Shown: piece by piece, positions 1-13,430 of the stretch | How positions within the stretch are numbered: the first letter of the stretch is position 1 | How the letters are laid out: every line of letters begins with the position of its first letter | Source of the DNA: Tubulanus polymorphus | Taxonomy: Eukaryota; Nemertea; Palaeonemertea; Tubulaniformes; Tubulanidae | DNA: 64,000 nucleotides | NCBI RefSeq assembly: GCF_964204645.1 | Contig: NC_134029.1 | Coordinates: 24,572,450-24,636,449 of the forward strand | Direction: 5' to 3' | The notes under the pieces: model-generated | What the model saw: only the letters and a program-made list of their open reading frames with translations | Database searches by the model: none | Told to the model about the DNA's origin: nothing | Translations under genes and position numbers: made by a program

Positions 1-2289
1 GCTTTAATACCTATGTTTATATATCTCACGTAAATATTTAGTAAGTACGTGTTATTGATATAGAGATATGTTTGTATTTATATGAACTAAATGCTCGTCG
101 TTTATTCACAATATTTCAACCGTGAAATGTATAAGAATATTTTTCTTTCTACACGAGATTAATTCCAGCTTTGAAAAGATTTAATTTCAAATATAAACGA
201 AATTCATTCCTTTGTTTGTGGATTAAATATGCACTAGTTTCTCGTTAGTTTTTATATTTCGCTTTAGACAATTTACGAATAACAGAAACAGATCGAGAGT
301 TGTTTGGATCGTATTTCGTTATCAGCAGTTCTTTTATCATACAATATTCATTCTGTGTGTGTTTTTTAATTAGAAATCTATAATTTCTATATTTAACTCG
401 TGTAATTATGAATAAAAGAAACTCTCCACACACACCACACTGTATCGCGTCTCGTGACTGATGTAATTAAAAACCCTCGTACTTGATTAGATTATTAACT
501 TTTCATAGTTCATGTTACACTTGATAAAAGAATTCTAAGGATTTTCAAATTAGAGTAGTTTCTTTTTTAAACTTAAATGTTAAAATGTTACCGCAGTTTT
601 AATGTCGCTGATCAATTTTCGGCTAAAATGACAGAATGACACGTCAGTTCGTCGTCGTGTTTAATGGGTATTATACGGACTAATGGGCGACGACGGAAAA
701 TTGTTTAGAGTCACGAATCAAACTTCAAAAAGCGATAAAAACACCGCGGGTCACACAATACTTTTATTTCGACTACATTTTTCGAGTGCATTTTCATTTC
801 GGATTTAAATTCACCGTCACTGCGGTCGTTTTCGAAATATTCCATGGCTCCGAATAAACGCAGACCGGTAAGGACCCGGAGCAGTCCTAGGTCAGTTTTA
901 TCACTCCGACACAGACCCCGGAGCAGTCCTAGGTCAGTGTTATCGTACTGCGCAGTCAGTAATCAGCTCGGTGCAGCCCTGAACAGAATAGTCCTGTATC
1001 GCCGTGTTAAGCAGATCCGGTGACCTCAGTGTTGACGGTTTTTCTGATTTAACACGAAGTGTTTGAATTGAGAAGAGATGTTTAAATCGTTGCGGTTTTT
1101 TCTTGTATCGATCGCTGATGGGATGAGGAGGGAGGGGAGAGGGAGACGGGGAGGGGGGTATTTACTCTGGTTGATGTGGTTTGATTGAACATCTATAAAT
1201 CTCTATACTGATTACCACCCATTCTACAGAATAGACCGATCATCCACAACACAAAACGTCAAACTGTTCGGTGTAGATTTGAATTAAGCCGGCTTCATTT
1301 TGCCAACTATTGATTTCTAGTTTGATTCCCGATTGATACTTCGTGTCATCAGTACATATTCTAATTCATCCTGATCCTCGCTTGAAATAAGTCATCATTT
1401 TATTCCCCGATGTTTTTACTGTGAAGGATCATTTTCTGACAAGAAAATAAAGCCCTCTATAAGTGGCACTCGGCGGGTTGAAGGGTACAACAGACGTGTT
1501 CTCTTTTTGGAAATCATGATTATTCTATAAAACCAGATATCATCATTTTTCAAGGATATGAAAATAGCAGATATTTCTACTTAGGCTAATATAAAATAAT
1601 ACCTTGTTTCTCCTAATCGACCGGGCCATTTTATAAACTGCAATAAAATTTGCAATCAGTTCATTTCAATTCGTTGTTACGGTTCTCTTGATCATGATTT
1701 AATTAAGAAGTTATATACAGAGTAGATAGGCGACCGCGGCCGGGTCTCACTTGTAAGCTCAACAGTAATGAGATACAAGATATCCATTTTCTAACCTAAA
1801 ATAAGCAACTAATAATTCTATAAAGGATTAGATTCTTTCACAAAAAGTTACACAATTGTCGGAAAGAAATTATTAGTGCTTGACGTTTTATACAGTTTAA
1901 ACTGTTTGACACTTTGTACAGTTGTTTAGTGGTTGGACTCGATGTTTCTGATGTGTATCAATCATAATTTAAGTGGCGCAGATAGAAAGTGACCACTGTT
2001 CCCTCGAGGTTTCGTCCCCGCTGTTATTTCTGACACGTTACCGAAAAGCAATCCACGCATCAAACGTTCAAGAGAAATTAATCTCCATCTGGCGAATTTT
2101 CCTGGATTCTTCGATTTCACATTCTGGCGCCTTCGAAAGTTTTCTATAATCATCTGTGGTTTCATTAATTATGAATGAAAATTGAACGAAGTTCGCAGTC
2201 GTGAAGAGAGTGTTCGTTGTAAAATTCTGAAGCAGTTCTTCATTGAACATTTCTTACGAAAGGTTTTTTTATGAGCAAAATTAGAGCAA
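1..2289. other. Unassigned AT-rich sequence
   Basis: Apart from the duplication at 875-946, I see no gene, RNA or repeat here. The short open frames have no recognisable content. Confidence 0.6.
875..946. repeat. Short direct duplication
   Basis: CCGGAGCAGTCCTAGGTCAG occurs twice, 43 bp apart, within a somewhat GC-richer patch. Confidence 0.8.
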
Positions 2290-2520
2290 AAATGTCGAAA
2301 ATTACCCAAATCGCGGCTCGCTGCTAGCTCGACCACACCCCTAACCCTAGGTCGCCCACGACCCTAACCCTAGATTCGAACCCGGGCCGTTCAGTGTGCC
2401 AGTCGGGCATGCTAACCACTAGACCACCGATTCGTAGTGATCTATTGGGTTTGTAAGATTGGCTGGTCAGTGAGTGCGGTGACCGATGACTAGTCAGGTG
2501 GTGTACACATCCGCTTTCCA
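2290..2520 (-). mobile_element. tRNA-derived SINE, copy 1
   Basis: Read on the minus strand, GGTGGTCTAGTGGTTAGCAT carries a pol III A box and CCCGGGTTCGAATC carries a B box. TAGGGTTAGGGT blocks and an ending near TTTGGGTAATTTT follow. Upstream of the A box lies a module with GGTCACCGCACTCACTGACC, then CTTACAAACC and a TCACTAC block. The same order recurs at 10910-11110 and 30300-30510. The open frame across this element (2324-2527, minus) is a translation of the SINE and not a gene. Confidence 0.85.
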
Positions 2521-3188
2521 AATCCATTTAATCAGCACCATCGCGATTTTAACTGCAGTTGTTGTTACTAGAATGACTGGTTAAACTCGGAGAGAGGATA
2601 CCCCCTCCCTCCCCCTCCCCCTACCTCCCCATCCCCTCGATTATACAGCTGCTGCAGTCGTATTACAGTTAGCTGCGGTATTTTTGCACCCGTGAATTAA
2701 TTCCCAGTTCTGTGCTGTTTGAAGAAGAGACGATTCTGCAGTATCGTTTGGCCGGAAAGAAATCTGCCTGTGTTCTGCGAAGCCTTTTAAATAATCGGTT
2801 GTATTCGCGGTATCCGGTGGGCGCTTGTTTGTGGTTAGCCACGACACAAAAGCCTTAGAAAGCGACGTTCTTCGTGTTTAGCGGCGATTGTGAACGACGC
2901 GCTGACAATAGAACTAAAGATGATTTGAAGAGAGGGAGAGAGAGAGGGAGAGAGAGGGAGAGAGCGTGTATTCATCAATGCACGTTTCATGGTCTTCATC
3001 CCGCAGGCATCGGGACTCTCTGTCTGACAATCCGGGCCCTTCGAGTGACTTTCATGCTTGTTTCAAAACGAGCTGTTTGCGACGCTTCGGAAAGACGACA
3101 AAATCCAGTTCCTGCACTAGTTATGAGTTTTCACTATAAATTCAGAGTCAAACTTTAAACCATAAAATGTGGAACTAGGTCAAGAACT

Positions 3189-3300
3189 GGAACTGGATCC
3201 AGAACTGCGGAATTGGATCCAGAACTGCGGAATTGGATCCAGAACTGCGGAATTGCATCCAGAACTGCGGAATTGCATCCAGAACTGCGGAATTGCATCC
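3189..3300. repeat. 20-bp tandem array
   Basis: About 5.6 copies of GGAATTGGATCCAGAACTGC. The first copies have GGATCC and the last three GCATCC. The unit resembles the terminal repeat of the MITE-like element at 12259. Confidence 0.9.
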
Positions 3301-4348
3301 TGAACACAACTTTCGGTGGATGAAGTATATAGTCTTTTATTACTCTAAATTCAGTTTAGCAGTCATGAGTTTTATCTGAGTCTAATTCAGTTGTGTTGCG
3401 AAATGAATTCCTGGTGTGATAGATATATAGTATATGGTATCGTATTGAATCATGAACGTATAAACTGAGTCCATGATTGAACCCGCAGATCAGATCAACT
3501 AATGCTCGAATTATATCATTATATTTGTTTCGACTTCGAAAATTGTCATTCAATTCCCCGATAAACTGAATTAGCACCGATCAGTTTCTGCATTATTCTA
3601 ATTCATTCAGTATTATTTACATCTTGATTCCAGGAATCCTATTTTATATTCGTGTAATGATTATTTCAGTAATACTCGAAGTGAAGCTGATGCTGGAATT
3701 AATATTCCAGAAGTGGCATTTACTGTACTTCATATCCGCGAAAAGAACGCTATAAGCTTTTTTAATTTCGCTGCCTTCTTAGAAATATGGCATTTTCCCG
3801 GAGGTCATGTGTTCACGCAGTTGTAGTGGTAGGGTGATCTGTGGTATACTCAGCGCGGTTCGGGCAGCTTCAGGGCATGTTTCAGCATCGGGTTCCTGAT
3901 ATCGGATAAACCACAATCCACGCGTCGCTATTCTAAAACAAATCCGATTCTGCGTGAATTTTCTCGCTCAATTAATTAATTTTCTGAATGACCAGCGACA
4001 AATTCCCAGTTGTCCGAATCACAGATGGATCGGAATAAACTGACCTGTGGTCAAAGCGGTCACTATCAATTCGCTGATATCAGCTAAAGCTGTCTGCTGA
4101 TGAAATTAAGGCATTGTTAACAGTAGTCAATATTGGTTGAATTGATTGACGCGTCAGATCCGATACTGTCAAAAGATTTGATGAATTTAGAAATGTTTTT
4201 GACACATTTAATCTAGAATTGTCCTTATCCGGAAAAATCGGTAGAAATTCTCGATCGAAAATTGTCGCTCGATTCTGTTTTATCTCGATGAGGAAAATCT
4301 AGAAATCTAAAAATAGCTCTTTCTATCTGTCGTCAAGATAACGGGTTT

Positions 4349-4577
4349 GGCTCGACCGTGAAGGGAGAGGTTACTCTTTCTCACCTCCCTGGCTCGACCG
4401 TGGAGGAACCGGAAGAGGCCTCACCTCCCTGGCTCGACCGTGGAGGTACAGGGAGAGGTTACTCTTTCTCACCTCCCTGGCTCGACCGTGGAGGAACCGG
4501 AAGAGGCCTCACCTCCCTGGCTCGACCGTGAAGGTACAGGGAGAGGTTACTCTTTCTCACCTCTCTAGCTCGACAGT
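4349..4577. repeat. Two-type alternating minisatellite
   Basis: Five units begin GGCTCGACCGTG and end CACCTCCCT. Type A (42-48 bp, with GGGAGAGGTTACTCTTTCTC) alternates with type B (40 bp, with GGAACCGGAAGAGGC) in the order A-B-A-B-A, a small higher-order repeat of about 88 bp. Confidence 0.9.
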
Positions 4578-4783
4578 GGACGTCCAGTCTTTTTTTACTC
4601 ATCCCTGATAATGAGAAATAGCAGGTGTTTTAACAAAGTGCATGTGTGTTTTATTACTTATTGTTATGAAACGACAGTAAAACGGATCAAGTCTTCATCT
4701 GATATTCCTTTATTCAGCTGTTTCTCCATGCGATAGATAGTCTTTAATCTTGATTGAAAAAACGCCACAATATTATGAAGAAA

Positions 4784-4875
4784 AACTAAGAGCGTTGTTT
4801 AGACTCGATTCTACGACCCATTTTCAAAAACTAAGAGAGTAGTGACGTCTAGACTCGATTCTATGAGCCAGAGAT
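4784..4875. repeat. Direct duplication
   Basis: AAAAACTAAGAG followed by TAGACTCGATTCTA occurs twice in tandem with small differences. Confidence 0.75.
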
Positions 4876-5677
4876 TTGGGTGTAGCTTTTCTTTATAAAT
4901 TGTGGGTTGGAATTACGCACAGTCGGTAAATATTTTAGTTTGAAGATCGATGCAGTTTTGAATATTTATGTATGATACAGATCCTGGTCCTCCCTATCTG
5001 TAGAGAAGCGAACTTCAACTCGTAGGTTCTGACACCACCTCGGGCTAAACTCATTGAATTTCATTGCAACCAGAATCGATGTTTTGCAAATCATATTTCG
5101 AATGCGGAGAATAGAAAATCAACGTAATTTTTGCATGATTGCTCCTTTTTCCTACCATTAGATTCTGTCATGACGTTTTATGCAAACGTCTTTTGATAAG
5201 AGCAAAGGCTCGTCGTGGCTGTCGGTTCAACTGGTAATTGGTACAGACACCAGCCGAATTGCTCACGTCTCGCGTCGATACGAATTTATTATAGAAGATG
5301 CCAGAAAAATTTGATTGTTAATTTTCTACGATAAGGCACCAGGAATGAGGCTTGATGGGAAATCAGAACAGGCAGCGCTTCCATATTTTGGAATGACAGA
5401 AATTTTCATCATGTCCAAAAGAGAGCTCCATTTTCTCGACAATCTGTATAGAAATTAATTGAGTTCTTTGATCGATTTGAAGTGAAAAAATACTGGTTAG
5501 TTTAATGTCTTCATTTACCTTTGAATAACTACCAAACATTGTCGTTTTGTACGAGGCGTTCGGAGCGCAAAGACTCACTCAAAATCGTCGATTTTATCAA
5601 TCTGATTCATGATTGTTCTAACGATTTTGTTACAACGAATAGGAAATAAAGTAATTTTTTGTCAGGGATTCCTGTTT

Positions 5678-5895
5678 GGGGGGGGGGGGGGGCGGGTCAG
5701 AGAGAGAGGGAGCATTGGATGCATGGATATTCATTCTCTGAATTTTCCTGAATACTTCACACCCGCTCACCCGCTCACCGAATCGGCCGCCCACTCACCC
5801 GCTCTTCCACCCACTTATCCACCCGCTCACCCGTCCGCTTACCAGCTCTTCCACCCGCTTATCCACCCGCCCACCCGCTCGCCCTCTCACTCAGC
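5678..5895. repeat. Poly-G run and CACCCGCT-like repeat
   Basis: A run of 15 G (5678-5692) is followed by purine-rich sequence, and then from 5758 by a degenerate array of CACCCGCT and CTTATCCACC units. The open frame here is a repeat translation rich in Pro, His and Ser. Confidence 0.85.
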
Positions 5896-6060
5896 GCTCT
5901 GTCGGCGGTGGATGTATTGTTTTTTGCGGTATTTTTCTATTATACTGTTCGGGTTTTGTTATAATCTGTCGGATTACTGATTCGCGTCGCAGTTTTACCG
6001 CTTCTCACCGTCACTAAATCTGTTCTTATAATTAAACAGATAAAAGCATTCGCTATCGGT

Positions 6061-6104
6061 GCTGCTGAAGCTGCTGAAGCTGCTGAAGCTGCTGAAGCTG
6101 CGGA
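6061..6104. repeat. GCTGCTGAA nonamer repeat
   Basis: More than four copies of a 9-bp unit. Confidence 0.9.
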
Positions 6105-6197
6105 TGAGGGATACAGCGGAGTTTGATGATGAATCTAGTTTGTTTAGTAACCACAGTCTGAACACTAGTGATTAGTGATGATAAAACCATCCTCCCC

Positions 6198-6198
<1 letters not shown>

Positions 6199-6274
<76 letters not shown>
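6199..6274. repeat. (TC)n microsatellite
   Basis: About 38 dinucleotides with one TTT interruption. Confidence 0.95.
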
Positions 6275-6276
<2 letters not shown>

Positions 6277-7312
6277 CAGGGAAAAGATTCGCATTTTTCC
6301 GTGTGTAATTATGATTCATAAACGCGCCACTATTCCCACTCGAGTCCGACATCCCAGGTAAAATACCGCGCTCTGAATCCGTGGCGCGCCAGATCGTCGA
6401 ATCACAATCCACGTGATCGTCGTTTCTCGTCTCCGGTGAGCAGTTTGTTTATGAGGCGGCGATGATATAAAAACCGCAACTGTTCAGAAGGGAATTTCAT
6501 CATCAACATCAGACATTCAGAAAAACGACACCTTTTTGTCTTCTCGTCAGGAATCATATTTAATCAGTTCATTGAGGGAAATGTCGCCGATTGTGCGGCG
6601 ACATTTCCAAAGTATCATTACGAGAAATAATAATATCGTACTACATCTGTTTTAACGACAATCAGTGTCGAATCCGTATTTATAATTCATGTAGAATTTA
6701 TTCAAATTCATTTTGATTCGATAAAAGCTTTTGAAACTATTGTTCTTTTTTTATAATACGAAAATACATTAGACTAAATGGCGTGAATGGATTTCTCTGC
6801 TTCCCGTGTGGGACATTTTTCAATGTTTCTCTTTTTTTGTGATTGAACGGAAAAATAAAACCCACAATTTATTGTTCAATCGTCGCTTCCTACAAACACT
6901 AATTCAAGTTGCCTCGAAATAACAGAAACAACAGAAAATATCACAATAACGTTAAAACTGAAATTAAGATTAAAATTCGGGCCGGATGGAAAAAAAAGAA
7001 ACAGCCAGTTTTTATTCATTACAATGCTGGCCGTGTTTCAGTAAAACAGATGTTAATATCTATTGACATTATGCTGAAAGTTTTCGTTGCGGGTCTCGTT
7101 GACATTTCCGCCGTATCGTGAGGAGAGAGGGACAATACGGTGATCGCGTGCTGTATCAGGGTTGATCATTTGTCATCCACCTGTCACCTGACACACACAC
7201 ACACTCACACACACTGTGAGAGTGTTCACCATCATTAACAACAATCCCTTCAACCGCGCAGCCATGAACAGGTGTAACCTTCGGCGGGATGTGCTTGGAC
7301 TGGGGCCCTACT

Positions 7313-7560
7313 CGAACCTGCAGTTGGCTGAGGCTGAGCTCGGACCTGCAGCTGACTGGGGCTGAGCCAGGACCTGCAGTTGGCTGGGGCTGAGACCTGC
7401 AGCTGGCTGGGGCTGAGACCTGCAGTTGGCTGGGTCTGAGCTCGGACCTGCAGTTGGCTGGGTCTGAGCTCGGACCTGCAGTTGGCTGGGGTTAAGCTCG
7501 GACCTGCAGTTGGCTGGGGCTAAGCTCGGACCTGCAGTTGGCTGGGGCTAAGCTCGGACT
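7313..7560. repeat. 28/21-bp minisatellite
   Basis: About nine units of the type GACCTGCAGTTGGCTGGGGC followed by TGAGCTCG or TAAGCTCG. Some middle units lack the last 7 bp. Confidence 0.92.
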
Positions 7561-8068
7561 GACCAGCTCACATGTTGTGGTAAATGCGGCTTACACTGTA
7601 TTTAAAGAGATGCGAAGAACCCCCCGCGAAGCGTCTGGTCCGATTTTTCCATAATTCAGAAATCTGTTGACAGGTTGCAACGGTGAATCTTTTATGATGC
7701 CATTATCGAGATATGTAACACGCGAGGGGAGGGGAATCGATCGAGTCGTAAGGGTCGGGTTCAGGGGAAAGGGTCGGGGTCAGACCTGTCTCTACGCCTC
7801 GTGAAAAATTCAGTTTGACAAATATTCGACGATCAGTAATCTGTGATAGATGATGATTAATTCAATAAATGTCATATTCGATTGAATCTCCACTCTCAGG
7901 CGGAGGATATTTACGTGCAATCTCGACAGTGTTCCATGTTATACTCGACACTTTCCATTAACTCAACACCTTTAGTTCGAAAAAACCCCTCGATATTATA
8001 TTATTACATTACAAACAGTAGATATTGTCTATTTCATGAATTCGTTACCCATAAAACAGGGTAAATAA

Positions 8069-8574
<506 letters not shown>

Positions 8575-9006
8575 GCATCAAATTCAAGCAGTTCTAATTA
8601 GAATAAATTTCTATTCTATAAAGTTTTATTCGTCATTTTATTAGTGTGAATTTCAGCGCGGTTGTTCTGCTGCTATGCCACGATGTGGTTTGTAGTAAAC
8701 TGATAGTTCATGATTAATGTCACTGGTTTCTGCTATATTTGTGTGAACTATGGACGCCTAATGTTATCCATCTGTTAGGAGTCATAAACCCGGACTAATC
8801 CACGGTAAATCCGTGAATTATTGCGTGTAATTCGCCCAAATGACCGGCTGTAATTATAGCCGTTGAGCTGAATGAATGAATGGCGCCTCGCATTATGTGT
8901 GCTATAAAAAATACCAGTCAATTATTGTCCATCCGTGAGACACAGAGTGTCCTGAACCCCGTGTATCTTTAGATAATCCTCATACGACCAGCTGTTTAAT
9001 ACGGCT

Positions 9007-9236
9007 CTCTATCTCCTCTCCCACTCTCTCCCCTCCCCTCCCCTCCCCTCCCCTCCCCTCCCCTCCCCTCACTCCCCTCTCCTCTCCCCTCTCTCTCTCC
9101 CCTCTCACTCCCTCCTCTCCCCTCCCTCACTCCCCTCCCCTCTTTCCCCTCCCCCTCTCCCTCCCTCCCTCGCTCCTCTCCCCCCTTCTCTCTCCTCTCT
9201 CTCAGCTCTCTTCCCCTCACTTCTTTCTCCCTCTCC

Positions 9237-9277
<41 letters not shown>

Positions 9278-9290
9278 CCTCTCTCTCTAT
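9007..9290. repeat. Polypyrimidine tract
   Basis: Starts with a CCCCT pentamer array (9030-9070), continues as irregular CT-rich sequence and ends in (CT)n. The minus-strand open frames are Gly/Glu/Arg repeat translations. Confidence 0.95.
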
Positions 9291-10186
9291 CATGCTCAAT
9301 TTTGATAATCGGGGTTGTTTTACCTTAGAAGATAATTTAGTTATTTTGGCCGCGAGGTTATTGAATTAAGACCAGAATTTCATTAGACAGCAGGTATATC
9401 GGCGGGTTCTGTGTGACAGGATATTGGCTGTGAATCTCTCTCCTATCGATGAGATATCGACTCTTTCTATTCACTCTGTCTCATATGTGGTTTTTAGCCG
9501 GTAATTTCCTGGCTCACAAAATCCCACCTGATATTCATTCAGTTACCAGAATCCTCTTTCGGCATCTAATACGACATTTAACACGAGAGAGATCGATTGA
9601 TTTATTGCTCAGTCGCTTTTCATATACAATTAACGAGAAAATTCTATGAGAAATATCTGACATAATACGAAACATTTTACTGTTGGAGAATAACAAGAAA
9701 CCACGATCATGAGATATCTACTATTTTAGAAACCATTTCTCATTTTTCCCCCAGAAATCACAAAATGCTCGTATATCGAGTTTCTTCTGTCGAGTTTCCT
9801 TCAACGCAATGCGGTCAAGACAAAGACTCTCGATCGCATATATTCCGCGCTCAATATCTATTTTTGGAGGGAATAGTTTCTGGTGATGTTTCTAGTTGTC
9901 CGAGAGTTGAACGTCATCCTCCTTCTTCTTGTCATCTTCCTCTTCTCTGTTATTTGAAACTTGTCCACAGACATCTTTTACATCGTTTGCATGTATGTTA
10001 TATTTTTTGTATTACCATGTTTTTCAGTCATTACTCATGAGTGACTGTTTTATCGCGGGTATATAATTAATACACCGGGTCCTGCTGCCTGTTTCGGATA
10101 CGTGGAAATAGTAAGAAACACAAGATGTTCGATAACCAATAAACCTATACTTCAAATGATAGAAACATAGCGAATTTACTAGAAAA

Positions 10187-10306
10187 ACGAGTCCGAAATG
10201 TTTCCTTGAGCATATATCAGTTTCGACTATATCCTTATAGTCATCTTCGGGAATACTACAACTAAGATGACTATTAGGATATAGTGATATAGCCAAAACG
10301 TTTTTT
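10187..10306. repeat. Foldback repeat family, copy 1
   Basis: ACGAGTCCGAAATGTTTCCT leads into TTTCGACTATATCCTTATAG and TCATCTTCGGGAATAC, followed by the inverse, AAGATGACTATTAGGATATA. The two arms can fold on each other. A relative of the outer motif (GACACGGATTCTGGGCGTTT) lies just beyond, at 10346. Confidence 0.65.
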
Positions 10307-10904
10307 CTTTTATACTGTGAGATTTTATCGTGTATTGTCTTAACGACACGGATTCTGGGCGTTTCATCGACATTAATTGTTAATATTCAAAACTCTGACA
10401 AAAAGAACAAAAACAGAAGTTAATGTTCAGAAGAGTTATCGTTGTGATACTGGTTCCTCTGTGCTCGCTGCAGCTGCTGCTGCTGCTGCTGCTGTCTCCG
10501 CTACTATTACACGACGACATCGAGTCACATCTCGTTGTACTCATTATATCACAGCTCGCCTGTGATTGGTCGATGCTCTGATACTGGTGACGACCTCCGC
10601 CCTCTCTCTCATGAACTTCGCTCCGCTGCGGCTTCGACGCATAATTTTATCTGGCAACCCAATAAAATGCGCGGAATCTGATTATCATCCGTTAAATAAG
10701 TCTTTTATGTTGTCGTCAGTAGCAGAGATCTGATAGAAAACGATTCGCTGTTAATAATGTTTCTACTGCAACCAAACCTCTGAGCAGAACCTTAACAAAA
10801 CCCCAGCAAACCCCAGTTTATTTATAGCGAGCCTAGCGGGGCGATTCATCTTTATTCCGAAAAAAAGAAAAATATATTTTCACCTAAAAGACATTAATTA
10901 TACG

Positions 10905-11160
10905 AAATAAGAAATTCGCTGCAACCACAACCCTGTTACCCATAACCCTAACCCTAGCCTCGAACCCGGGCTTCCAACATGCCAGCCGAGCACGCTAACC
11001 ACTAGACCACGGAGTTCTAGTGACTGTCGAAGTTTGTAAGTTCCGGTCAGTGTGATGACCATTCAGCTTTGGTAACTGGTGACCAGTCAGGTGTGGTGAC
11101 CAGTTACCAGTCAGGTGTGGTAACTGGTGACCAGTGACCTGTCAGGTATGGTGGCTCTAT
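10905..11160 (-). mobile_element. tRNA-derived SINE, copy 2
   Basis: The minus-strand reading shows GTGGTCTAGTGGTTAGCGTG, then CCCGGGTTCGAGG, TAGGGTTAGGGTTA and a degenerate tail. The upstream module (GGTCATCACACTGACCGG, CTTACAAAC) is present. Its outer edge has expanded into several copies of a GTGGTAACTGGTGACCAGTC-like unit (11060-11155). Confidence 0.85.
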
Positions 11161-11494
11161 TCATTAACAGTACCCGCTATCATACTAGAATTTCTAATTT
11201 TTGTCAAATTTCTCTAATTTGTCAAAATTCTACGAGCACAGTTTAAATGTTTGTCAGACTCTAGGGGCTTGTCATTCAATTAGCCAGAATTAACTAAAGA
11301 TATCAAATACTCTTCGATATCAAAGGAGATTCTGAAGCCTTGATATCTCATCCAGAAACCTCTGAAATTTCAATTTCTAATCTCAAATTATAAACCATTG
11401 AAAAACAGAGTCTTTCAAGTTTCATTTTCTATTCAAGCCTCATTACATAATAATCAATGAGTGATATCCCGGGAACTGAGGGGATAACCGGGCT

Positions 11495-11632
11495 GGTACT
11501 GGGGAGATACCCCGGCGGGTACTGGGGGTATACCCCGGCGGGTACTGGGAGATACCCCGGTGGGTACTGGGGAGATACCCCGGCAGGTAGTGACGGGATA
11601 CCCCGGCGGGTACTGAGGAGGTACCCTCAAAT
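11495..11632. repeat. GGGTACTGGGGAGATACCCC minisatellite
   Basis: About five or six units of 23-27 bp. Each is partly self-complementary, because GGGTA pairs with TACCC, so every unit can form a small hairpin. Confidence 0.9.
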
Positions 11633-12258
11633 CTATATTGTCAAATATCTACGATCTATGAATTTATTCCTTTAAATGAAAGAAGTTGTTGTTTTTGAGA
11701 GACTGGGTTTGGTGTGTATCTCACTACAAATCGGACACAGTTCAATGTGAAGTATTAACTATAATATTCATAGAGCTCTTATTCGAGTTGAGTCATGTTG
11801 ACCTGTCGGTTAATGAAAAGATTGGCTAGCTTGATTTTTTCAGTGTCTCATCAGTGAACGGGGTTTAATGATGTTCATCGTTCCCGCTGTGGTGGAATAA
11901 ATGTCGCTTTGTGTTTGGGTTTTTGTGGAATCTGGCTCTCGTCTGCTCTCGGCTGCTGCTGCTGCTGGTATTGTCCCGTACAAAGCGGCAGCGCGGATGA
12001 ATCTTTTATGAAAAATTGTCTCCCTCAATTTGTGCGGCGGATGAACATAACGCCAATATTCGTGACTCGGTTTTTGGGATAAGAATCGAATTAACCGCCG
12101 TACAACTAAGATACATGTCATTTTAGTAGGTCTTAATTTTGTAACATGAACAGCATTTTAAGATTGTGTTTGAAATGTTTAAAATTGCTGAAAAAAATAA
12201 CAAGAACAAAGTAAGAATTCCTCCTGGATTTCAGGCGAAGATAAACGATTTTACATCA

Positions 12259-12393
12259 GGATCCAGTTCCACAGTTCCGTGTTAAGGTCTGACTCTTGAG
12301 TTAACTCATCGCAAATGAACTAATTTTTACAGGGTTTACTCATAATTCTGAGTTCAGAGTTAACTCTTATTCACAACCCGTGGAACTGGATCC
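12259..12393. mobile_element. MITE-like element with 14-bp terminal inverted repeats
   Basis: The left end GGATCCAGTTCCAC (12259-12272) is the exact reverse complement of the right end GTGGAACTGGATCC (12380-12393). The 135-bp interior has no coding capacity and contains GAGTTAACTCAT and AAATGAACTAATTTTT, which recur near 46320. No clear target-site duplication was identified. Confidence 0.65.
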
Positions 12394-12483
12394 AAGATAA
12401 TCTTTTCAAATTTAGGTTTGGTTGTTTTTGCGTCGCGGAAGAATTAACGATATAACAACATGACGTATAGACAGTGAAGGTTT

Positions 12484-12612
12484 TCACATATAGGACACGG
12501 TGATGAGATCCACACAGTCCCTGTACCTCACATACAGGACACGGTGATGAGATCCACACAGTCCCTGTACCTCACATACAGGACACAGTGATGAGATGCA
12601 CAAAGTCCGTGC
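12484..12612. repeat. 44-bp minisatellite, three copies
   Basis: TCACATACAGGACACGGTGA with GATGAGATCCACACAGTCCC, the third copy more diverged. Confidence 0.93.
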
Positions 12613-13329
12613 ACCTCACAGTACATGAAACCCCACGTGTCACGTTACTCTACATGATTTAATAAGGCTTCACGCGGCCTCAAACTTCTCGCTAAGTATT
12701 TTTGTGTATCTCGTTATGGTATTTTTTTCCTGATGACCCAGGTGTTGTATCCTCGGGGTATAACCGGTTTATATTACACCCACAGAGCCGTGACACTATA
12801 CCTCGCGCTCAACCCCGCGTCGTTCTCGCTGTTATTAATGTCTCAAAAATCGAGCGATTTTACGCGGAAACTTTGTCAGTGATTATCAGCTCATGTTCAC
12901 CTTTCTCTCGGGGATAATTGTATAACCAATAAATGACACAAAAAATTATTCGAAAGTTTTTTTTTTTCACACGATTAACTGAAAATCAATGAGTATCTAA
13001 AAAATATGGATTTACCACGCATCTAGACCGAATAGTCTGCTCGCAAATCGTTCAGAGCTTTATCACTGATAACCCCAAAGATATTCTTCACCTTATAAAT
13101 CTGGCGCTGCTTTTTCTGGTCCTAGTTCCTCAGTTGTAATTCTATCTTGGATCTAGAATCACGACGCCGGGCTCCACTATTTCACCCATCCTGCGATGAA
13201 GGGATAGAAATTGTCTGAACAATAAAACTGAAGAATATCTCGAAGTTTCTGCTGGTACAATATTTGATCTGATGGCGTGTCTATTTTAATTACCGTTTCG
13301 TATTAAAATCGCTTCGTTCGGTTCTAATT

Positions 13330-13430
13330 GCGGTTTCATGAAACTGGAGTGAACCGCCGCCGAGCGCGCACACCGCGGCGCGGCGGCACACCGCCACCGA
13401 CCGGCGCCGCACACGAGCGCACCAGTATAA
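13330..13430. other. Short CpG-dense patch
   Basis: Very rich in CG dinucleotides (ACCGCGGCGCGGCGGCACACC and neighbours) in an AT-rich setting. Moderately GC-rich sequence continues to about 13870. It could be part of a promoter, but no transcript structure is visible. Confidence 0.35.

Noticed and set aside
2330-2375. Telomere-like CCCTAACCCTA blocks
   Set aside because: They are a fixed part of the SINE tail found at three sites, not a telomeric array.
2324-2527. 67-codon minus-strand frame with LVVSMPDWHTERPGFESR
   Set aside because: It is the translation of the SINE tRNA-like region.
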